The notes below the pieces were generated by a model, which did no database searches, was not told the DNA's origin, and worked only from the letters and a program-made list of their open reading frames with translations. A stretch of DNA of 7,461 nt from an uncultured Prevotella sp. (GTDB lineage: Bacteria; Bacteroidota; Bacteroidia; Bacteroidales; Bacteroidaceae): positions 1 to 7,461 of the forward strand of contig UQPD01000130.1 of assembly GCA_900542795.1 (NCBI GenBank). Direction: 5' to 3'. Positions 1 through 7,461 of the stretch are shown here, in pieces; position 1 is the first letter of the stretch; each line of letters opens with the position of its first letter. The translations under genes and the position numbers were made by a program.

Positions 1-103
1 CGCTTCAAAAATAAAGGCAAATCTTGAACTTCATAAAAGTTTAGACGACTTCTATAAAACACTTACCTTCCCCCAATTTCTTAACCAATTATCCTTGTAA
101 ACT
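1..103. other. Region downstream of susD, no supportable gene
   Basis: This short AT-rich stretch follows the susD stop codon. In B. thetaiotaomicron the next genes in the operon would be susE, susF and susG, but none can be called here. On the minus strand an ATG at 34-32 opens a frame reading MKFKICLYF and then meets TGA at 7-5, next to a run of five T (minus strand) almost at the window edge. I see no clear hairpin terminator, so the operon may continue beyond the window. Confidence 0.6.
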
Positions 104-1726
104 TTAATTATACCCTTCGTTTTGCTTCAAATTAGGATTGTTGCTAAGGTCGGTTTGCGGAATGGCAAATACTTTTCGGTAAGAAGAGAAAGAAGTACCA
201 TTGGCCTCGCCTCCCATATATTCCCACTTGTAGTCTGACTGACCTGCAAACTTATTAAAGCGGATAAGGTCTGAGCGACGGCGACCTTCAAACCAGAACT
301 CACGTGACCATTCTGCACAGATATCATCGAGCGTAGCACCGCTAAAAGGAGTAGCATGTGCACGATTACGCAACTCATTGAGTTTGCTATCTGCATCTGA
401 ATTCGGACCAAGTTTGCGTACCGAAGCTTCAGCATAAATCAAGTAAGCCTCAGCCATACGCATCAAAGGCAGGTCAGTGTCCACATAGTCAACTGCCGAA
501 GTTGTACCTCCATCTGAACGCACATTACGGAACTTCACACTGGTAAAGCATTTGCTTAAATCGTCCACCTCTGTCAGATATTGGCTATATCCTTTTGAAT
601 AGAACAAAGCACGATCATCGTTAGCAGCAGCTGTCATGGTAGCAATACTACCCGTTTCGGGAGCAGCAGCACCATTAAAGAACTGATCCACCAACTTACC
701 CTTTACTTGCAAGCACTTACCCCAACTGAGGTTTGTACCCGATGGCACATCAGTGTCCATAGCGTTATCGTTAGCATACGAACCCAGAATTAGCAATTGT
801 GTGCCACCATCTGTTTTGGTTGTAATGCCATCTTGCAACACGGGCAGAATGTCCTCATACTGTGCACCATTGCTATTGTTATCAGCCAAGAAGAGCATCT
901 GATAAGCACTATACTTCTCGCCCGTTGCAGGATTTGTAGCTCCCGTAAGGTTCAAGTGATAGTAACCATTGTTCAGCACCTTGGTAGCATACGCCATGGC
1001 ATCGTCGTTGCGTTCTTGTCCTGTATACACCTCTGCATTCAGATAGAGGCGTGAGAGCAACAACCACACAGCCACCTTGTCGGCACGTCCGTAAGTGTTT
1101 TTGCCTGGTTCAGCCATTTGGTTTTCGATGGCAAGCAATTCTGATTCTACAAAATCGAACAACTGCTTACGATTATAGTAAACTGCATTTTCTGACGATA
1201 CCGAAGTACAGAACGGACCTGCGCCAAACACATCGAGCACCGAAGCATAGTTATAGGCACGAATAAAGCGAGCTTCAGCCAAGCGCATCGGGTCACTACC
1301 CACATCGTTAATATAAGAGTTGCACAATGTGATGTCGAAGTAGAGACGATAATACAAACCCAAGGCAAAAGCATTGCTTGCTGTGTAGTTATTGTACATC
1401 AACTCTTGCACACCACCATCATTGCCCGACCATGTCCAAGCAGCCTCATCGCTGGTAAACTCGTTCAAGTACCATTGCATGCGGAAGTACTGTGTGCTAC
1501 CCTCATCGCTCATCACACTCGAGGGGATATCGGGTTTACCCGCATTGCCCTGCTGACCTGTAAGACTAAAGGTTGCATATAGCTTATTAAACAACGCATC
1601 GTCGTTCGCTACCTGCGTTTGCTGCGGATTGATAGGTGTCACGTCCAAGTCGCCCACACACGATGTGATGGTTAGGCCACAAGCACAAGCCATTAGTGCA
1701 GCATATTTCTTTATATTGAGTTTCAT
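104..1726 (-). CDS. susD: SusD/RagB-family starch-binding outer-membrane lipoprotein
   Basis: This is a surface lipoprotein that captures glycan and acts as the lid of the SusC transporter. The 540-aa product (B. thetaiotaomicron SusD is about 550) starts with a lipoprotein signal peptide ending in ITSC, so Cys23 would be lipidated. Acidic residues at D26 and D28 resemble a Bacteroidota surface-export signal. DLDVTP at 26-31 is typical of the family start. The N-terminal helical (TPR-like) part spans roughly 35-230, and the C-terminal SusD part roughly 310-540, with EFWFEGRRRSDLIRF at 476-490 and the usual ending that places Asn-Pro near the C-terminus. Arg82, Trp99 and Asn102 have the same spacing as R81, W98 and N101, which I recall as starch-binding residues of B. 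thetaiotaomicron SusD; this supports a maltooligosaccharide ligand. The gene starts 14 nt after the susC stop, so the two are co-transcribed and probably translationally coupled. The family is certain; the starch ligand is likely. Confidence 0.93.
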   Translation of the reverse strand: MKLNIKKYAALMACACGLTITSCVGDLDVTPINPQQTQVANDDALFNKLYATFSLTGQQGNAGKPDIPSSVMSDEGSTQYFRMQWYLNEFTSDEAAWTWSGNDGGVQELMYNNYTASNAFALGLYYRLYFDITLCNSYINDVGSDPMRLAEARFIRAYNYASVLDVFGAGPFCTSVSSENAVYYNRKQLFDFVESELLAIENQMAEPGKNTYGRADKVAVWLLLSRLYLNAEVYTGQERNDDAMAYATKVLNNGYYHLNLTGATNPATGEKYSAYQMLFLADNNSNGAQYEDILPVLQDGITTKTDGGTQLLILGSYANDNAMDTDVPSGTNLSWGKCLQVKGKLVDQFFNGAAAPETGSIATMTAAANDDRALFYSKGYSQYLTEVDDLSKCFTSVKFRNVRSDGGTTSAVDYVDTDLPLMRMAEAYLIYAEASVRKLGPNSDADSKLNELRNRAHATPFSGATLDDICAEWSREFWFEGRRRSDLIRFNKFAGQSDYKWEYMGGEANGTSFSSYRKVFAIPQTDLSNNPNLKQNEGYN

Positions 1727-1740
1727 TGTAGTAGCTGTTT

Positions 1741-4700
1741 TTAGAAGTTAAGACTTACGCCCAAAATACCTGTGAATGGACGGGGATAAACGTTGTTATC
1801 ATATCCACCATCAATTTCAGGATCCAGTCCTTTATACTTGGTAATGGTAAACACATTTTGCGCTGTTGCATACACGCGTCCGTTAATAGGACTCTTGCCA
1901 ATGTGATTAAACGAGTAACCCAACGTGATGTTGTCGAGCTTCAAGAACGAGGCGTTCTGAATAAAGTAGTCTGAGCAAGAAGCATTTGCGCTTGAGCTTG
2001 TCCAATCTTTAGCCAACTCATTCTTAAATGTGTTGTGCCAAGTGTTGCCCGAGTAAAGGCGGCTCATACCCGTATTCATGTTGTCGCCTGCTTCTACACC
2101 ATTATAGGCATAGTTATTCAAGCTGGCGCGGAAGCCCAAACCGAGGTCCCAATTCTTATAGGTCAACTTTGTGCTGAGACCCATAGTCACATCGGGGTCA
2201 GACTTCTTATAGAAGTAGCGGTCTTTATAGTCTATCATGCCATCGGCATTACGGTCTACAAACTCACCAAATCGGGGTTGTCCGTTTTCATCGTAAACCT
2301 GTTGGAATACGTAGAAGGCACTTGTTGCCTGTCCTTCCTTCCAAGCCTTAATCATATTGTCGGCTGTTGCCTTACCACCTGTACAATAGGCATTGGGGAT
2401 GTAATAGTCGGGACCTTGCGAAGCTATCAATTCGTCAATCTCATTTTTGTTCCAACCTACATTGTACGATACCTCCCAACCCCAATTACGGGTTTGCACG
2501 GGGCGAACAGTCAACATGGCTTCTACACCTGTGTTGTGCAACGAACCGATGTTGCAAAGCACGCTACTGCTGAAGTTTGAACCAACGGCTACAAAACCAG
2601 TGTTGAGCAAATCAGTAGTTTTGCGGTAGTACCAATCGAGGTTAGCCACTACGCGGTTGTTCCAGAAGCCAAGATCTACACCCACGTTATAGGTGGTTGT
2701 CTTTTCCCAAGTCAGATCCTTGTTGTAAGCCTCAGGACGATAAGTTGAGCCATCACCCACAATGGGATAGAAAGCACCTGCCTGATTTTGTGTGTAGTTT
2801 GGCATATACACGTAGTCGCCATAGCCATGTTCTTGCTGACCTGTAACACCCCAACCCAAACGGAGTTTAAGGTCGGTCACATTCTTTGCATTCTTCAAGA
2901 ACTTTTCTTCCTTAAGTTTCCAAGCAAACGCGGCTGCAGGGAAGAGGCCCCAACGCTGATCTTTTACAAAGCGCGAAGAACCATCGTCACGCAGTGTGAA
3001 GGTTATGAGGTAGCGGTTGAGCAAGTTATAGTTGAAACGACCAAAGAAACTTACCAAGTAGTATTCTGTTTTAAACAGACTGTTCTTTTCGGCAAAATAG
3101 TTGGGGTTGGTCAACTCTCCTGGATGGGTCAAGTGTGTTGACGGATAATAAACGGGATAACTATAATCCGTTTTGCGGTGGAAGTGTTGCCACTCATAAC
3201 CCAACATCACATCGAAATGATGTATCTTTGCAAAGTCCTTCGCATACTGTGCATACATGTTGAGCGAGAGGTTGTATTTGTCCGACTCGTTCCAACCCTT
3301 GCTACCATAATACATGTTGTTATAATCAGTAGGCAGACAAACCTTTTCGCTACGTCCGTGTGCCACTTCCATACCACCATTCACGTGCAAGCGCAAGTCT
3401 TCAAAACCATGCACCTTGTAGTCTAACTCCAAGTTTCCTTGCAACGAACGGCTCTTACCAATGTTCTCTTCTTGCATCAAAGTAGCCACAGGGTTAGCCA
3501 CTGCCAAATTGTTTTTTGTATGTGTCCATTGGCTGTCGCCATAGTCTGCTGTAGCGGGCCATTGCCAAAAACCACCATATTCTTTTGCCTCGTCACGATC
3601 GTCATACACGGGCTTTGTGGGGTCCATGCCCAATGCCTGACCTATGGCATCGGTGTTGGCATACGATGAACGCGAATACATAAACTTACCGTTTAAGTTC
3701 ACCGACAAATGGTCTTGCAAGAAGGTTGGCGATACATTAAAGCTACCTGTGTAACGACTAAAGTCTGAGGTCTTGAGTGTACCCTTTTGATTGGTATAAC
3801 CAAAGCTTACGCGATAGGGCATATTCTTCATACCGCCACTCAATGTAACGTTATGGTCGGTCGAAATGGCTGTGCGATAAATTTCCTTTTGCCAATCAGT
3901 GTCGGCAAAGAGGTGCTGACCAGCCTTGTTCCAATAACCCAATGAGTTGTAATATTCTGAAGCCTCCCAAGCAGCATCATCTGTTAAGCCTGTGCGGCGA
4001 CGAATCAAGTCAATAAACTCTGCGGCATTGAGCACATCCATATACTTGGTATTGGTGCTCACCGATACGTTACCATTGTACGAAACGTGCGGACGGGTGT
4101 TTTTGTGTCCCTTCTTCGTGGTGATGATAATTACACCATTCGATGCACGCGAACCATAAATGGCTGTTGCCGAAGCATCTTTCAACACGGTGAAGGTTTC
4201 AATATCGTTCGGGTTCACAAGAGATAGCGCGTTGGGCGAACCTTCTATACCATCGTTATCCATTGCCAAACCATCAATCACAATGAGCGGATCGTTCTTT
4301 GCGTTCAATGATGAACCACCACGAATACGAATCGTAGCACTACCGCCAGGAGCACCACTGTTGCTCACTACGTTTACACCTGCCACTTTGCCCTGAATCA
4401 TGTCCTGAGCTGAAGTTTGCAAGCCATGGTTCTTTTCATCGGGCTTAATAGCTGTTACCGAACCAGTAAGGTCGTTTTTCTTTGCCACGCCATAACCAAT
4501 AACCACAGCCTCGTTAAGTGTAGAATTGTCCTCGAGTGTAATTACCAGTGTGCCATCAGCCTTGATGGTGACGGGTTTATAACCTATATAAGCTACGCGG
4601 AGGGTTGCCCCAGGTTTAACATTGAGTTTAAAGTTACCGTTTGCATCGGTCTGTGTCATGGTCTTCGTTCCGGGAACCGTCACTGTGGCATAAGCCACCG

Positions 4701-4824
4701 ACTCGCCCGTCGTGTCCTGCACATGTCCGCTCACCGTGAGTCCCTGAGCTAATGCTCCGAATGGTAAGCTTGCTCCTGCCAATATTAACGACAAAAGCTT
4801 GGTGTTAAGAGTCTTCTTGTTCAT
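1741..4824 (-). CDS. susC: SusC/RagA-family TonB-linked outer-membrane oligosaccharide transporter
   Basis: This is a TonB-dependent beta-barrel that imports oligosaccharides delivered by its SusD partner. The 1027-aa product has a Sec signal peptide (about 1-26, cleavage after GALA). A carboxypeptidase-regulatory-like (CarboxypepD_reg) domain follows at about 29-99. Then comes the SusC-family signature VVIGYGVAKKNDLTGSV at 107-123, where TonB contact is expected. The plug domain spans about 115-235, with IRIRGG at 165-170, LIVIDG at 180-185, and LKDASATAIYGSRASNG at 214-230. The rest is the 22-strand barrel, ending in the aromatic Phe typical of the Bam signal (GVSLNF). There is no N-terminal STN domain, so signalling through a FecR-type anti-sigma factor is not expected; that fits a locus run by a separate sensor such as SusR, which is not in this window. 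The start sits 91 nt after the susB stop and has no Shine-Dalgarno sequence, which is usual in Bacteroidota. The starch assignment comes from the neighbours. Confidence 0.95.
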   Translation of the reverse strand: MNKKTLNTKLLSLILAGASLPFGALAQGLTVSGHVQDTTGESVAYATVTVPGTKTMTQTDANGNFKLNVKPGATLRVAYIGYKPVTIKADGTLVITLEDNSTLNEAVVIGYGVAKKNDLTGSVTAIKPDEKNHGLQTSAQDMIQGKVAGVNVVSNSGAPGGSATIRIRGGSSLNAKNDPLIVIDGLAMDNDGIEGSPNALSLVNPNDIETFTVLKDASATAIYGSRASNGVIIITTKKGHKNTRPHVSYNGNVSVSTNTKYMDVLNAAEFIDLIRRRTGLTDDAAWEASEYYNSLGYWNKAGQHLFADTDWQKEIYRTAISTDHNVTLSGGMKNMPYRVSFGYTNQKGTLKTSDFSRYTGSFNVSPTFLQDHLSVNLNGKFMYSRSSYANTDAIGQALGMDPTKPVYDDRDEAKEYGGFWQWPATADYGDSQWTHTKNNLAVANPVATLMQEENIGKSRSLQGNLELDYKVHGFEDLRLHVNGGMEVAHGRSEKVCLPTDYNNMYYGSKGWNESDKYNLSLNMYAQYAKDFAKIHHFDVMLGYEWQHFHRKTDYSYPVYYPSTHLTHPGELTNPNYFAEKNSLFKTEYYLVSFFGRFNYNLLNRYLITFTLRDDGSSRFVKDQRWGLFPAAAFAWKLKEEKFLKNAKNVTDLKLRLGWGVTGQQEHGYGDYVYMPNYTQNQAGAFYPIVGDGSTYRPEAYNKDLTWEKTTTYNVGVDLGFWNNRVVANLDWYYRKTTDLLNTGFVAVGSNFSSSVLCNIGSLHNTGVEAMLTVRPVQTRNWGWEVSYNVGWNKNEIDELIASQGPDYYIPNAYCTGGKATADNMIKAWKEGQATSAFYVFQQVYDENGQPRFGEFVDRNADGMIDYKDRYFYKKSDPDVTMGLSTKLTYKNWDLGLGFRASLNNYAYNGVEAGDNMNTGMSRLYSGNTWHNTFKNELAKDWTSSSANASCSDYFIQNASFLKLDNITLGYSFNHIGKSPINGRVYATAQNVFTITKYKGLDPEIDGGYDNNVYPRPFTGILGVSLNF

Positions 4825-4915
4825 GATATGAAGAAGTTTTGGGTTTAAGTTTCATGAAAGGATAATGAATAAGAGTGTAAATAAACATTCATCCTTATTT
4901 TAAACACCTATGGTT
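4825..4915 (-). repeat. susB-susC intercistronic spacer with imperfect dyad
   Basis: The 91-nt spacer holds an imperfect inverted repeat. AAGGA plus TGAAT (4858-4870, with a 3-nt interruption) pairs with ATTCATCCTT (4887-4896) across a 16-nt loop. An alternative pairing, AATAAG (4868-4873) with CTTATT (4894-4899), overlaps it. No TAnnTTTG promoter box is visible on the minus strand, so susC is probably read from the susB promoter. The dyad could form a hairpin that protects or processes the mRNA between the two genes, but it is AT-rich and weak. Confidence 0.35.
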
Positions 4916-7102
<2,187 letters not shown>

Positions 7103-7183
7103 TTATGATAGTTTATGTGTTTGGTTTCATTGTCTGTCTTCACTGTTTCTATCCAGCTTTTCCGAATTGGCACCAAACTAACC

Positions 7184-7207
7184 TTTTGCTCAATCGGCGT
7201 TGCAAAA
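7184..7207. repeat. Small dyad across the -7 box and predicted start site
   Basis: TTTTGC (7184-7189) and GCAAAA (7202-7207) form a perfect 6-bp inverted repeat with a 12-nt spacer, centred close to the predicted transcription start. It could be an operator or a hairpin at the 5' end of the leader. The arms are short and mostly A/T, so chance is a real alternative. Confidence 0.25.
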
Positions 7208-7233
7208 CTACGATTAAGAATTTATGAAAAAAA
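7203..7233 (-). promoter_or_regulatory. Probable susB promoter (Bacteroidetes -7/-33 type)
   Basis: On the minus strand TAGTTTTG (7210 to 7203) matches the Bacteroidetes primary sigma factor -7 consensus TAnnTTTG exactly, and is followed by CAA as is common in this group. A run of seven T (7233 to 7227) lies 16-22 nt upstream, where the -33 TTTG is expected, but no exact TTTG is present. Transcription would start near 7195, giving a leader of about 105 nt before susB. A weak -33 element is compatible with an activator-dependent promoter; that last point is inference. Confidence 0.6.
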
Positions 7234-7283
7234 GAGGAAGTAAGAAAAATATAAATCTATTAAAATCCTTATTCACTGATTAT

Positions 7284-7301
7284 CAAAAGGTTATGCTTTT
7301 G
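7284..7301. repeat. CAAAAG-N6-CTTTTG dyad upstream of the susB promoter
   Basis: This is a perfect 6-bp inverted repeat with a 6-nt centre, about 75-90 nt upstream of the -7 box, in a place and of a size suited to a dimeric activator. Its left part, CAAAAGGTTA (7284-7293), is the exact reverse complement of TAACCTTTTG (7179-7188) next to the predicted start site. No regulator gene is in the window, so the protein is unknown. Confidence 0.3.
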
Positions 7302-7334
7302 TAACATGTCTAAAAATATAAACGAAAAGTGAAG

Positions 7335-7363
7335 GGCAAAAACACTAAATTAGCGTTTTTGCC
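7335..7363 (-). terminator. 29-nt hairpin, possible terminator of a gene upstream of susB
   Basis: GGCAAAAAC (7335-7343) and GTTTTTGCC (7355-7363) are a perfect 9-bp inverted repeat. Inside, after one A/C mismatch, CTAA (7345-7348) pairs with TTAG (7350-7353). On the minus strand the stem is followed by T-rich sequence (CTTCACTTTTCG), while on the plus strand it is followed by A-rich sequence. If it is an intrinsic terminator it therefore fits a minus-strand gene to the right, such as a susA homologue, and would insulate it from susB. It lacks a continuous U tract, so a regulatory hairpin is also possible. Confidence 0.45.
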
Positions 7364-7420
7364 ATACATAACAAACAAATAAAAAGATAAAAACGCCTAT
7401 TTTGTCAGAGTAATTAACAT

Positions 7421-7461
7421 CTGTCTCTTATACACATCTGACGCTGCCGACGATCTTACGC
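7421..7461. other. Nextera/Tn5 sequencing adapter plus i5 index (artefact)
   Basis: 7421-7439 is the 19-bp Tn5 mosaic end (ctgtctcttatacacatct). It is followed at 7440-7453 by the Nextera read-1 adapter tail in reverse complement (gacgctgccgacga). 7454-7461 reads tcttacgc, the reverse complement of GCGTAAGA, which I recall as Nextera i5 index 517. This is read-through into library adapter at the end of a contig and not part of the genome. Confidence 0.97.

Noticed and set aside
127..435. A 102-codon minus-strand frame overlapping the end of susD
   Set aside because: It is a different frame over the conserved susD C-terminus. The susD frame is clearly the coding one and there is no start context for the other.
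2035..2580. A 181-codon open frame on the plus strand
   Set aside because: It lies wholly inside susC on the opposite strand, has no family features in its translation, and susC is intact and conserved through the region. It is a shadow frame.
1741..4824. SusC as a sigma/anti-sigma-coupled transducer
   Set aside because: After the signal peptide the protein goes straight into the CarboxypepD_reg-like domain at about 29-99. There is no STN domain, and no FecI/FecR genes are in the window.
7171..7180. A second possible -7 box around CAAACTAA upstream of susB
   Set aside because: The spacing is wrong: CAAA is followed by CTAA and not NNTA, so it does not match TAnnTTTG on the minus strand.
7421..7439. 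Tn5 mosaic end as evidence of a real transposon insertion
   Set aside because: It is followed directly by the Nextera adapter tail and an index at the contig end, which is the synthetic library structure and not IS50 or Tn5 sequence.

Overview
This window is the core of a starch utilization (Sus-type) locus from a member of the Bacteroidales. Prevotellaceae is my best guess, from sequence feel rather than a search. All three genes lie on the minus strand and read right to left. They are a GH97 alpha-glucosidase of the SusB type (7090 to 4916), a SusC-family TonB-dependent outer-membrane transporter (4824 to 1741) and a SusD-family surface glycan-binding lipoprotein (1726 to 104). The order susB-susC-susD is the same as in the Bacteroides thetaiotaomicron sus operon. 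The genes are closely spaced (91 and 14 nt), there is no Shine-Dalgarno sequence at the starts, and a Bacteroidetes-type -7 box (TAnnTTTG) lies upstream of susB. All of this fits a Bacteroidota operon.

Region by region: 1-103 is the short stretch downstream of susD, where a susE-like gene would be expected. It holds only a 9-codon reading frame that stops at once near the window edge. 104-4824 is the susC/susD pair. 4825-4915 is an intercistronic spacer with an imperfect dyad. 4916-7090 is susB. 7091-7420 is a non-coding upstream region with a likely promoter, two small dyads, a 10-bp inverted repeat pair and a strong 29-nt hairpin that may be a terminator. 7421-7461 is not biological. It is the Nextera (Tn5) read-1 adapter in reverse complement followed by an 8-base i5 index, so the contig ends in untrimmed library adapter.

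How the genes work together: SusD on the cell surface captures malto-oligosaccharides and closes over the SusC barrel. SusC imports them in a TonB-dependent way. The exported periplasmic GH97 enzyme then removes glucose from the oligosaccharides. The starch assignment rests on two residue-level matches recalled from the literature. The GH97 protein carries the whole glutamate set of the inverting SusB enzyme at a constant -3 offset. The SusD protein carries R/W/N at the spacing of the B. thetaiotaomicron SusD starch-binding residues. I see no undescribed system here. The most useful observations are the adapter contamination, the residue evidence for substrate, and the regulatory-looking structure upstream of susB.
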